Below, one piece after another: positions 53,458 to 61,931 of a DNA stretch of 64,000 nt. How positions within the stretch are numbered: position 1 is the first letter of the stretch; each line of letters starts with the position of its first letter. Origin of the DNA: Undibacterium umbellatum (GTDB lineage: Bacteria > Pseudomonadota > Gammaproteobacteria > Burkholderiales > Burkholderiaceae_D); contig NZ_JACOFX010000018.1 of the NCBI RefSeq assembly GCF_014284125.1, positions 52,967-116,966 of the forward strand, read 5' to 3'. The notes beneath the pieces were generated by a model. It saw only the letters and a list, made by a program, of their open reading frames with translations. It searched no databases and had not been told where the DNA came from. Made by a program: the position numbers and the translations under genes.

Positions 53458-53539
53458 ATCAAATGCGATACAACTGACGCGTCTTGCTGCATCGCACCAC
53501 TTGCTCTTCCATCTTACAGCCTGGATAACGCCCTTCTAT

Positions 53540-55237
53540 TCAGAATTCTTCCCAGTTGCCTTCAGCCGCAGCAAGTCTTTGCATAGGAGCCGCTTTGGTC
53601 ACCGCACTTTTGATACTACGCACGCTGGCAATTGACGGGGCCTTGATAGCAATGCTGCGCTTGTGAACGACGGGCGCTGTCACCGCCAGCTTCGTTGTAT
53701 CAATCTTGAATTGCTGGACCAGGTTGGCAAGAGTAACGGCCTGCTCTTGCAATGAACCCGCTGCCGCTGCGGCCTGTTCCACCAGTGCTGCATTTTGCTG
53801 TGTCACTTCATCCATTTGTATGACGGCAGTATTGATTTGCTCTATGCCCGATGTCTGTTCTGCACTGGCTGCGGTTATCTCACCCATGATGTCAGTCACA
53901 TTACTAATACTGTTGACCACTTTGTTCATGGTGATACCAGCTTCATCAACCAGGCGACTACCCACTCCAACCTTTTCAACGGAATCGTCTATCAGTGTCT
54001 TGATTTCCTTGGCGGCAGATGCACTACGCTGTGCCAGGTTGCGTACTTCGCTGGCCACTACAGCAAAGCCACGGCCTTGTTCTCCAGCGCGTGCTGCTTC
54101 AACTGCTGCATTGAGCGCCAGTATATTGGTCTGGAAAGCTATTCCGTCAATGACGCTAATAATATCGACGATTTTTTTCGATGAAGTATTGATATCGCCC
54201 ATCGTGCTGACAACCTGGGCAACTACCGCACCACCCTGTAAGGCGACTTCACTGGCCGCGATGGCCAACTGGTTTGCCTGGCGGGCATTGTCAGCATTTT
54301 GTTTGACAGTAGAAGTCAATTCTTCCATGGATGAGGCTGTTTCCTCCAGTGCCCCCGCCTGTGACTCGGTGCGGGATGACAAATCCATATTGCCAGTGGC
54401 GATTTCTGACGATGCTGTCGATATCGTTTCTGTCCCCTGACGAACCTGTCCAACAAGATGCGCCAGGCTATCGTTCATTTCTTTCAAGGCTTGCATCAAC
54501 TGACCTGCCTCATTTTGCGCATGCACCTCAATCTGGCTGGTGAGATCGCCCTCTGCCACACTCTGCGCCACCTGTATCGCTTTTTTCAAGGGAGTGGTAA
54601 TGGCGCGAGTGCTGCTCCAGGCAATTCCTACACCGACGACCATGGCTGCCACCGTCGCAATCATCATGAACATCAAGCTCGCCTGATAGGCATCCTTTGC
54701 TTCGACTTCATCCTGCTTGTTTTCTGCCTCTTCGTGCAACATGAATTCATGCAAGGCGTCCTGCCACTTTGCGTTGACCGGGACAACTTCTTTCAGAAGA
54801 AAATCAATTGCTGCGTCTCTGTCGGTTTTCACCATCTCAAGAAATTTATCATTAAGTGGCCGCACTACCTGTTGGTTTTCTTTTATTTTTTGCATGAAGC
54901 CTTTACCCGCTTCGTCTTGCGGCATCTTTTCAAGTTCTGCAAATGCCTTGTTATACTGTGTACGTGCTTCGTCGATTTTCTTGTGTTGCTCGTTCGCGAG
55001 GCTCTCATCTTTCAACAAGGCTATCGTTGTCATCACCCTCGCAACGACATGTACAGAGCTGGCCATGCTATCCAGATGATGTATTTTAGCAACATTGACA
55101 TCGACAACATGATGTAATGCTTCGTTGGATTTGTGCATGCCACGAATACCTAGCAGCGCGACGATCGCCAGTATGCCAAGCAACAGGCCAAAGCCTATGC
55201 CAAGTTGCTGGCCTATCTTCAGGTTGGATAATTTCAT
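53540..55237 (-). CDS. Methyl-accepting chemotaxis protein with four-helix periplasmic domain
   Basis: The 565-residue receptor starts MKLSNLKIGQQLGIGFGLLL with a first membrane helix (about 12-30), a periplasmic helical sensor region (about 32-185) with conserved-looking motifs (MQKIKENQQVVRPLNDKFLE), and a second helix at about 190-210. A HAMP domain with TSQIEVHAQNEAGQLMQALK follows. The signalling tip carries AARAGEQGRGFAVVASEVRN. The protein ends EGNWEEF, which is an NWETF-like pentapeptide that tethers CheR and CheB, so it should be methylated efficiently. It follows receiver 2 by 13 bases, so the two are an operon. Confidence 0.93.
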   Translation of the reverse strand: MKLSNLKIGQQLGIGFGLLLGILAIVALLGIRGMHKSNEALHHVVDVNVAKIHHLDSMASSVHVVARVMTTIALLKDESLANEQHKKIDEARTQYNKAFAELEKMPQDEAGKGFMQKIKENQQVVRPLNDKFLEMVKTDRDAAIDFLLKEVVPVNAKWQDALHEFMLHEEAENKQDEVEAKDAYQASLMFMMIATVAAMVVGVGIAWSSTRAITTPLKKAIQVAQSVAEGDLTSQIEVHAQNEAGQLMQALKEMNDSLAHLVGQVRQGTETISTASSEIATGNMDLSSRTESQAGALEETASSMEELTSTVKQNADNARQANQLAIAASEVALQGGAVVAQVVSTMGDINTSSKKIVDIISVIDGIAFQTNILALNAAVEAARAGEQGRGFAVVASEVRNLAQRSASAAKEIKTLIDDSVEKVGVGSRLVDEAGITMNKVVNSISNVTDIMGEITAASAEQTSGIEQINTAVIQMDEVTQQNAALVEQAAAAAGSLQEQAVTLANLVQQFKIDTTKLAVTAPVVHKRSIAIKAPSIASVRSIKSAVTKAAPMQRLAAAEGNWEEF

Positions 55238-55250
55238 TTAACGCCTCCGG

Positions 55251-55679
55251 CTAAGTGTGTACTGCTAGATTGCAGTTTGGATTAAGTATTTGTTTGTCAA
55301 ATTGTATTAAGGCTGTGGCTATTACAGAGAACAGTTCCTGGTCGTGTACGGGTTTTTGCAACACAGCTATGGCGTGGGCGAGATCGCTATTTCTTTGCCT
55401 CTTTCCAACATCCTGCCCCGTCAGGATGATGACGGGCAGCTCAGGCTGCAATTGCGCCAGCTTTTCTATAACAGCAAAACCAGACATGTCAGGCATGTTC
55501 AGATCAAGCAATACACATGCAGGACTACGCAAACGCAAGCCATCAAGAAAAGCTTTGCCTGATATGAAGGCGTGTGCTTCCAGTCCAGCCGAACGCAATA
55601 AGCGCAGCAGTGCGCGACGTATTGCTTCTTCGTCATCGACCACTGCTATCCATGTAGTTGTATTTCCCATGAGCATCAT
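55251..55679 (-). CDS. Single-domain response regulator (receiver 2)
   Basis: The 142-residue receiver has no output domain. MMLMGNTTTWIAVVDDEEAI has the normal acidic pair (D15, D16). The phosphorylation site is in VLLDLNMPDMSGFA, with Thr in VIILTGQDVG and Lys in AVLQKPVHDQ. It is a close paralogue of receiver 1, about half identical by eye. It sits 13 bases before the NWEEF chemoreceptor gene. It may act as a phosphate sink or as a motor-independent adapter for that receptor; its cognate kinase may be CheA elsewhere or the FixL-like kinase here. Confidence 0.92.
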   Translation of the reverse strand: MMLMGNTTTWIAVVDDEEAIRRALLRLLRSAGLEAHAFISGKAFLDGLRLRSPACVLLDLNMPDMSGFAVIEKLAQLQPELPVIILTGQDVGKRQRNSDLAHAIAVLQKPVHDQELFSVIATALIQFDKQILNPNCNLAVHT

Positions 55680-55704
55680 CTTAGTAGAGCAAAGACGATG
55701 ACAC

Positions 55705-55724
55705 TATTGGACCTTGGTCCAATA
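55705..55724 (-). promoter_or_regulatory. Palindromic operator candidate upstream of receiver 2
   Basis: Identical to 53364-53383 over 20 bases, and also 25 bases before the receiver ATG. The leader from the palindrome to the start ends with TAAGATGATG in both copies. A GTTTAACA motif lies upstream of each palindrome on the minus strand. Confidence 0.8.
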
Positions 55725-55787
55725 TGAAGTGTGCAATTGTTAAACAGCGTTAGACAGCCGGGAGTGGCTGATTGGAGGTTGCTGGCC

Positions 55788-56396
55788 TTAGCCCTTGAGT
55801 TTTTCCAGCATATGGATCAGCGCAGCCACGGACGTCACGTCCATCTTGCTCATCACTTTGGCGCGATGCACCTTGATGGTTTTTTCGACGGTGCCAAGTT
55901 CGGCGGCAACCTGTTTGTTGAGTTTACCCTCAACCAGCAGGTACAACACTTCAAGTTCACGTGGCGTCAAGCTGTTAAGTCGGGCTTGTATTACTTGCTT
56001 CTCTGCGCTGGCAAGTCTCGCTAAGCGGTTGCGTTCAAAGGCGGTCTGTACCGCAGCCAACAGTTTGTCGGCATCCACGGGTTTGGTCAAAAAGTCTTGC
56101 GCGCCCAGCTTCATGGCAAGCACGCCTGTGTCGATACTGCCATGCCCCGTCAAAAAGATAATGGGCAGGTCGCTCCCCATTGCTGTGAGCTTGCCTTGCA
56201 ATGCCATGCCGTCCATATCTGGCATGGCCAGGTCCAGCACCAGGCAGCCAGCTTTGCTGGCATTGCCGCTGTCCAGAAAAGCTTGTGCCGATTCGAACGT
56301 GACGGCACTTACACCAGCAGATTGCAAAAGGCGCGCCATTGCCTTGAGTACTGCGGGTTGGTCATCGACAAGGAACACGTTGGCAACTTCTGTCAT
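55788..56396 (-). CDS. FixJ-family response regulator with LuxR-type DNA-binding domain
   Basis: The 202-residue protein has a receiver (D11-D12 acidic pair, phosphorylatable Asp55 in CLVLDLAMPDMDG, Thr in IIFLTGHGSI, Lys in DFLTKPVDAD). The C-terminal NarL/LuxR helix-turn-helix is LTPRELEVLYLLVEGKLNKQ, VAAELGTVEKTIKVHRAKVM. It should bind palindromic DNA as a phosphorylated dimer. Its ATG overlaps the kinase stop by 4 nt. It lies 63 bases from the palindrome of receiver 2, so it is the first candidate for binding it. Confidence 0.95.
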   Translation of the reverse strand: MTEVANVFLVDDQPAVLKAMARLLQSAGVSAVTFESAQAFLDSGNASKAGCLVLDLAMPDMDGMALQGKLTAMGSDLPIIFLTGHGSIDTGVLAMKLGAQDFLTKPVDADKLLAAVQTAFERNRLARLASAEKQVIQARLNSLTPRELEVLYLLVEGKLNKQVAAELGTVEKTIKVHRAKVMSKMDVTSVAALIHMLEKLKG

Positions 56397-58792
56397 GTTG
56401 CAGCCTCTTGTGCGGCAGGCAGATGAAAACGAAAACTGGCTCCTGAACCTGCATGACTATCATGGTTTTCACACCAAAGCTGGCCACCGCTCGCTTCAAC
56501 AATGTTTTTGCAAATCGATAAGCCCAGCCCCATACCATTCGCCTTGGTGGTGTAAAAAGCCTCAAATACCTTGTTGCCGAGGTGTTCTGGCACACCAGGT
56601 CCATGATCATTGACACTGACCTCCACCCTGTTTTCTGGTGTCAAGCGGGTGCTGATTTCTATGATGCGCTGGCTGGCATCCAGATCCGCAACAACTTCAC
56701 TGGCATTCATGACCAAGTTGATCAATACTTGCTGCAATTGCACAGTGTCAGCACTTACATGCGGTAAGTTGTCGTGCAACTCAGTCAATAAGGTGATGCC
56801 CTGGTTGATCATATCGTTGCGCAGGATGTGCAGGGCTTCCAGCACCAGTTTATTGATATCAACGCTGTGCTGTTCATGACTGCGCTTGTCAAACAATCGA
56901 CGCAAGCGCCGGATAATTTCGCCAGCGCGCTTGTCTTCATCAACAATATCCTGCAGGATTTCGCCCAGCTCTTGCATATCCACATTGGGACTGGCCAAAA
57001 ACCGCTGCGCTGCCTGGGCATTGCTGAGTATCGCGGTCAGTGGCTGGTTCAACTCATGGGCCAGGGCGCCTGACAATTCACCCATGGTCGCAACACGGGC
57101 CAGGTGCATGACTTCCATACGTTTTTGCCCCAGTTCCAGTTCAGCTTCCCTGCGGGCAGAAATATCCACTGTCACACCACGGGTCAGCAATGGTTTTTGC
57201 TGCTCGTCAAACTCCACCTGCCAGACTACCGCCAACCATCGCTCTGCCTCGCCAGGTGGTGTCACCCTGAACTCGGCCTGATATCGCGGCGCTTGAGCTT
57301 CCCTGTAATCGCCAGTAGCACTTTCTATCTGGCGACGGTCTGCAGGATGGATGCGTTGAATCGCCATTTCCAGACTTAATGGCTCGTCCTGACTAAATCC
57401 AAAATGTCTGCGCCATTCAAGAGAAGCCCACAATTCACCCGTCCTGAGATCGCGTATCCAGGTGCCGATATTGCTAATATCGCTCGCCATGGTCAGACTT
57501 AACTGGATGGCGCGCACATCATTTTCCCGCACTTGCAAGCGCTCTGACAATTGTAATTCATGGGCACGCCGCTGGCGTTCGGTTTCGGTAATGTCACGGA
57601 TGATGGCAATCGCGGTATCCTGACTGCAAGGCACGACCCTGACTTCAAACTGCATTTCTCCCCTGCCCGCCACCGGCAGGTGATGGCGAAACTCTTGCAG
57701 CTTCCCGCTCTCCAGTGCCTGTTCTATCGCATTCATATACTGACTGGCGACGTGCGCTGGCAACACGTCAGCAACTTTCGACTGCAAAAGCTGCTCCCTG
57801 CTTTGTAGCATCATCCCAGGGTCAGGCGCATGCACATCAAGGTGACGGCCATCGCGGTGGATAGTGAAAATCAGGTCTGGGATGGCACGCACCAGCGCGC
57901 GGTTTTTGGCTTCACTATCGACCAGTGCCTGTTGCGCCCGCTTTAACAAAGTGACATCGGTCACCAGAACAAAAAAGCCTTTTACAACATCGTCGACTTT
58001 ATGCGCTATATACTGCGCCCAGGTATATCCACTCTCTCCATTAGCTTTGATAAGGGTGCGTTCAAATTGCTGGTCAACCCCAGTCAAGACAGCCTTAATA
58101 TAGGCGATATTCTTCAAGAACAACTCTTCGCCCAGTAAATCCTGCATGCGTATGCCCTGCATTTGTTCGGGCGTGCGGCCAAACCAGCTTAAGTATTGAT
58201 GGTTGGCATAGGTACAGCGCAAGTCAGAATTCCAGTAAGCCACCAAGCCCGGTACATTCTCCGCGACCACATTGGCAAAATACTGGCCCTCGGCCTGAGT
58301 CATCAGCTGCCCCTGCCGCCCAGTGATATCCTTCATTTGCATGCCAAGACAGGATTGTTGGCCATTTACTTGCAGCAAAACCATCTCCAGGCGCAAAATG
58401 ATCAGTTTGCGATCTGCCCTTATCGCTCTTAGTTCGCAAGCAGATGGCCCTCCCAGTGTTTGTAATTCAGCGAACTGAGTATCAAGGATCGCATGATCCT
58501 CAAAGACAAATTTCTGCAATTGCATACCATTGAGATCTTCTGGTGTAGTACCTAGCAAATCCGCTGCTGCCAGGTTTGCATACATCACCATGCCATACAC
58601 GCTGGTGATCATGCAGGGCGTTGGCAGATGCAGCAAGAAATGCTGGTAAAGATCTTGTCCGGTCGACTGAGACTGCAAGGCGAGTTTAAGGGCAAGATTT
58701 TCTTGTTCAAGTTGCTCAAGTCGCGCAAGCAAGTCTTGCACCACGGCATCGTCAACATGCGAATCTGGATTTGTATTTATTTGCATCAGCAC
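56393..58792 (-). CDS. Multi-PAS sensor histidine kinase, FixL-like
   Basis: The 799-residue cytoplasmic kinase has no membrane helix. It starts with a coiled-coil stretch (LEQLEQENLALKLALQSQST), then about four PAS domains: near 40-165 (CMITSVYGMVMYANLAAADL), 170-290 (GLVAYWNSDLRCTYANHQYL), 295-420 (DLIFTIHRDGRHLDVHAPDP) and 435-555 (GTWIRDLRTGELWASLEWRR). The kinase H-box is GALAHELNQPLTA with His579, and the HATPase domain has NLVMNASEV and GVPEHLGNKVFEAFYTTKAN. No haem-binding His is evident by position, so the ligand is unknown. It is co-translated with the FixJ-like regulator. Confidence 0.94.
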   Translation of the reverse strand: MLMQINTNPDSHVDDAVVQDLLARLEQLEQENLALKLALQSQSTGQDLYQHFLLHLPTPCMITSVYGMVMYANLAAADLLGTTPEDLNGMQLQKFVFEDHAILDTQFAELQTLGGPSACELRAIRADRKLIILRLEMVLLQVNGQQSCLGMQMKDITGRQGQLMTQAEGQYFANVVAENVPGLVAYWNSDLRCTYANHQYLSWFGRTPEQMQGIRMQDLLGEELFLKNIAYIKAVLTGVDQQFERTLIKANGESGYTWAQYIAHKVDDVVKGFFVLVTDVTLLKRAQQALVDSEAKNRALVRAIPDLIFTIHRDGRHLDVHAPDPGMMLQSREQLLQSKVADVLPAHVASQYMNAIEQALESGKLQEFRHHLPVAGRGEMQFEVRVVPCSQDTAIAIIRDITETERQRRAHELQLSERLQVRENDVRAIQLSLTMASDISNIGTWIRDLRTGELWASLEWRRHFGFSQDEPLSLEMAIQRIHPADRRQIESATGDYREAQAPRYQAEFRVTPPGEAERWLAVVWQVEFDEQQKPLLTRGVTVDISARREAELELGQKRMEVMHLARVATMGELSGALAHELNQPLTAILSNAQAAQRFLASPNVDMQELGEILQDIVDEDKRAGEIIRRLRRLFDKRSHEQHSVDINKLVLEALHILRNDMINQGITLLTELHDNLPHVSADTVQLQQVLINLVMNASEVVADLDASQRIIEISTRLTPENRVEVSVNDHGPGVPEHLGNKVFEAFYTTKANGMGLGLSICKNIVEASGGQLWCENHDSHAGSGASFRFHLPAAQEAAT

Positions 58793-58930
58793 CGGGTAGA
58801 GTGTGTCGTTCAGCTTTGCATCAAAGAAATTTGCGCGACTTGCCTTACATCAAACTGCAGTACAAACTTGTTGTCAGACAAGTATGCAGCAATAGTATGC
58901 TTACCCTACAGCTTTTGCAATATATGACAA

Positions 58931-59950
58931 TTACCGCCCTCGCCCACTGGTCTCTACAATAATCTCGTTATCGCACCTGTCCACCTGACGGTTAAAGCCT
59001 TCTGCATCACCTATCAGTTTAGCCAGGCCCTTTCCTGTCTCAAAACTGGTCGGCAGCTTCAGACGTATCTCTTGCAGGTATTTGCCATTGGCGCAACTGA
59101 GCATAAAGTTCTGAGCCAGCTTTTCACCTTCCTGCTTTTTGATCATTTCGAAGAACTCTTTCACAGAAAATGACTTGCCGGCATGCTCAAGAATAAATTT
59201 GCCAACCGCAGAATTATTCACCTCCTCCACAGCCGCAGCAGCGGTTTTGAAATAGCTATCTGCATCGCGCGCCTGGCAAGTACCATGCTTGTTCCACTCG
59301 TACTCACCAAACTTGCTTTCAAACTGAAAATTCGGCATCCACTTGGCGATGCGCTTGACTGTGTCTGCAGTGAGCTTCATAGGTTCCTTCGAGCAGTTGC
59401 CGTAATTGATGCCACACTCCTTTTTATTCGGCCACAGACCATGCAAAGTCAGATTATTGATCTTCAGTTTTCCGCTGTTGATGGCATCACATTCCGGCTT
59501 CTTGCCGCGATAGGCAAAGTGTTCGCAAAAGCCTGGTTGCCAGGTGATGGCCAGCACATAACTGTCTTCCTGGTTTGGCGTGCTGCACATGGTCTGCCGG
59601 TCTGCTTCCCTGGTTGCCTTGGCCCGACCGGCTGGCGCATTTTCTTGTGGCACCTGATCGAGCTGCGCCGTACCACAGTCACGGGCCACCCAGCGCAAAC
59701 TGGGGTTGGCGCCGTCCACATCCACCCGCAACCAGCTAAAGTCACCCGGCTTGTTGATCTCTTTTACCGCATAGCTCTTGCCCACTGTCGTGCGTACTGT
59801 ACCGGGATTAGTTTGCTTGTTGAACGAGGCATACAATTCACAAGACTGGTTGGCAATAAAACTGCCATTGACCGGCTCGCTCGCCAGAGCAGTGCATGCA
59901 AAAACGCTTGTGACAATCAACAGGCTGAGGTGCGGGTAAGAAAGTTTCAT
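58931..59950 (-). CDS. Ribonuclease T2 family protein, secreted
   Basis: The 339-residue product has a signal peptide (MKLSYPHLSLLIVTSVFACT, cut near ALA). Residues about 30-95 look like an SH3-like extension (YASFNKQTNPGTVRTTVGKS). The T2 domain follows with CAS1 LTLHGLWPNKK and CAS2 EWNKHGTCQ, so both catalytic histidines are present, plus several Cys for disulfides. It is an acid endoribonuclease likely acting in the periplasm or outside the cell. It lies 40 bases downstream of a broken IalB-like gene. Confidence 0.92.
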   Translation of the reverse strand: MKLSYPHLSLLIVTSVFACTALASEPVNGSFIANQSCELYASFNKQTNPGTVRTTVGKSYAVKEINKPGDFSWLRVDVDGANPSLRWVARDCGTAQLDQVPQENAPAGRAKATREADRQTMCSTPNQEDSYVLAITWQPGFCEHFAYRGKKPECDAINSGKLKINNLTLHGLWPNKKECGINYGNCSKEPMKLTADTVKRIAKWMPNFQFESKFGEYEWNKHGTCQARDADSYFKTAAAAVEEVNNSAVGKFILEHAGKSFSVKEFFEMIKKQEGEKLAQNFMLSCANGKYLQEIRLKLPTSFETGKGLAKLIGDAEGFNRQVDRCDNEIIVETSGRGR

Positions 59951-59990
59951 GATGATCTGGTGCTTGTATGGGGTAATGGTGAATCAGGTA

Positions 59991-60571
59991 TTATTTGCGG
60001 GGAATGCGGTTCGCGTCAAATCCACACCATTCAGATGCCTTCAGAAACAGCGCCGTAAAACCCGCCAGTGAGAACTTATACACTAGCGCGGGTGTGCGGC
60101 TGGCCGGTGTTTTACGCAACACGCTCACCGTCGTGGCGCTGCGCATGAGGTTGATAGCATCAGCCGAAGAAGCCTCATTCAATACTGCCCAGGGGCGATA
60201 GGTCTGCCCCTTTCTCGACTCTATCATGGTCCGTACATCGTCAAAGCTGGTTTGCTGCCCATCGTCAAACTGAAAAATAAATTCATCCGTGGTCGTCGTG
60301 ACATAATTGCCACCCGAAGGATTGAATTCTTCAAAAAACACCGTGCTATACCCGCCAGGATAACTATCCACAAAAAATGCCTCCTTGATGCCATTGCCCC
60401 CTGCCATCAAGATGCAATGCTTGACGCCTTGGCATCACGCTCACTGAACATATACCAATCCTTGTAACTGGCCGTTTGCTCAGCAGCAGCCAAGGCTGGC
60501 AAGGCAGCCAGGCCCAGACAATTAGCCAGCCAACAGTTCAGGATCAGGCGAAGATAGTTTCTTGTTTTCAT
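59991..60571 (-). pseudogene. Frameshifted IalB-like secreted protein gene
   Basis: The first frame begins MKTRNYLRLILNCWLANCLG with a signal peptide ending at ALAAA, then EQTASYKDWYMFSERDAKAS. It stops at 60407. The second frame resumes at once with CILMAGGNGIKEAFFVDSYP and runs to the stop at 59991 (SLAGFTALFLKASEWCGFDA). Joined, they give about 190 residues in the style of invasion-associated locus B proteins, with a Cys just at the junction. A one-base insertion or two-base deletion near 60410-60425 explains the split. It may instead be two genes or sequencing error. It is upstream of the RNase T2 gene. Confidence 0.6.
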
Positions 60572-60752
60572 ATTGTTCGTTTCCAATGGCAAGGGATCAA
60601 TGACGAGCGACAGTATACCGCCGCCCTCTCAAGGAAATGGAAAACCTGACTCAAGACTGCATCGGACAAGAATATTTCGCTATGTGCACTTGACGGCGAA
60701 ACTACAGGGCAGCAGAGATACCGGGGAATTTAACTTAAATACACCAATCAAT

Positions 60753-60826
60753 TGGAGCGGGTGAAGGGAATCGAACCCTCGTATGAAGCTTGGGAAGCTG
60801 CCGTTCTACCATTAAACTACACCCGC
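60753..60826 (-). tRNA. tRNA-Gly (anticodon CCC)
   Basis: On the minus strand it starts GCGGGTGTAGTTTAATGGTA and the anticodon loop is TTCCCAA, giving CCC. The T-arm GAGGGTTCGATTCCCTTC and acceptor CACCCGC follow, then T and the encoded CCA. The cloverleaf matches bacterial glycine tRNAs for GGG. The integrase gene lies on its 5' side. Confidence 0.95.
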
Positions 60827-60840
60827 GAGAGCCTTATTCT

Positions 60841-60876
60841 ACGGGGGTTTTAGCAGAATTGGCAACCCCCGTTTTT
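60841..60876 (+). terminator. Hairpin between integrase and tRNA
   Basis: CGGGGGTT and AACCCCCG form an 8-bp stem around a 15-base loop, followed by TTTTT on the plus strand. It sits between the integrase and the tRNA, on the strand opposite to both, so it may block plus-strand read-through rather than end the integrase transcript. Confidence 0.5.
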
Positions 60877-60907
60877 CCCGCAATTATTACAACTTTCCCG
60901 CAATTAT
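60874..60907. repeat. Direct repeat TTTCCCGCAATTAT, two copies
   Basis: TTTCCCGCAATTAT occurs at 60874-60887 and 60894-60907, a 20-base period. The second copy contains the integrase stop codon. Such spaced repeats beside an integrase are candidate integrase arm-type or excisionase sites. Confidence 0.6.
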
Positions 60908-61929
60908 CGGGTTGGCACTACTATTTTACCTCTGCGCAGATAGTGCCTGCGAGTGGTTTTTACGTCGTCATGGCCGAGCAAATCAGCGGCCTTCTGTTCG
61001 CCCAACAAATCAGACGTATCGTCGGCAGCCTTTGCGCGCAGATCATAAAACCAAAAATTGATGATAGAGCTTTCAAGTTCTGGGTTTTCGGCGACGGCCC
61101 GGTCCCTTGCTTCATGGAAATGATTTCTTAGTACCGCTTGTGTCAGCCGTTTGCCTTGGGTATTAATGAGCAAAGCGCCACTGGCGATAGTGTATTCATG
61201 TTTACGGCGATGTATCCTGTTAATCACTTCCTTTAGTTGCCCCTGAATAACAACTCTTAAGGGCTGTTTGGTCTTCGCTTGCTTTATGATCAGATGCCCA
61301 GACACAATATCGTCCTCCGTCATAGACAAGGCATCTGCGGGGCGCTGTCCAGTCAGATAAGCCAGTTCCATCGCATCCTTTAGTGGCTCACTGGCATGCT
61401 TATAGACCAGGTTAAACAGGTCATCAGAGATATACACCGTCCGCTTGTCTAATTTGTGCCCTCGGATACCCTCACAGGGGTTTTGCGCGTCTGTATAGCC
61501 CCAGCCACGCGCATTATTAAAGATGGTTGAAAAAAGCCGCTTACACCTGTTTGCAGTCGTTGGCGTTGATCTATGCTTGTCGAGAAACTTGCGGATATGC
61601 ACCGGCTTGATTTCATCAAGTGGCGCTGTGCCAAAATAGCTCTCGACATGCTTTATATCGTACTTGAAAATTTTCTGGGTGTTGTCTGCTTGTTTTGGCA
61701 GTTCCTCGTTCCTGTAGCGATCAATGGCCGCTTGCATAGTCGGCCGTTCAATGTTTGCTTGGATGCGAAGTTCACTATATTTTTTTAAGGCAAGGAAGTA
61801 GTCCTTGCCGAGTGGGATTTCCTTCCGAGGCTTGCCACCCATATCAAGAGTGTAATAGATATGCGGCCCCTTTACGCGCCGCAACATACCGATTGGAAGA
61901 TCAAAATTTTTTGTGCGAATTCTAGCCAT
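60904..61929 (-). CDS. Tyrosine recombinase (phage-type integrase)
   Basis: The 341-residue enzyme has an N-terminal SAM-like domain (about 60-150: MQAAIDRYRNEELPKQADNT) and a catalytic domain (about 170-341). The Arg of the first motif is in AYLTGQRPADALS. The second motif is FWFYDLRAKAADD, so the usual His of HxxR is Tyr here. The last motif is LLGHDDVKTTRRHYLR, with the nucleophile Tyr. It integrates and excises a mobile element at a tRNA gene; the tRNA-Gly next to it is the likely target. It starts 2 bases after the DUF4224 stop. Confidence 0.9.
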   Translation of the reverse strand: MARIRTKNFDLPIGMLRRVKGPHIYYTLDMGGKPRKEIPLGKDYFLALKKYSELRIQANIERPTMQAAIDRYRNEELPKQADNTQKIFKYDIKHVESYFGTAPLDEIKPVHIRKFLDKHRSTPTTANRCKRLFSTIFNNARGWGYTDAQNPCEGIRGHKLDKRTVYISDDLFNLVYKHASEPLKDAMELAYLTGQRPADALSMTEDDIVSGHLIIKQAKTKQPLRVVIQGQLKEVINRIHRRKHEYTIASGALLINTQGKRLTQAVLRNHFHEARDRAVAENPELESSIINFWFYDLRAKAADDTSDLLGEQKAADLLGHDDVKTTRRHYLRRGKIVVPTR

Positions 61930-61931
61930 AA

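Noticed and set aside
59183..60058. 291-codon plus-strand frame opposite the RNase T2 gene
   Set aside because: It covers the conserved catalytic motifs of the opposite gene and has no motif itself.
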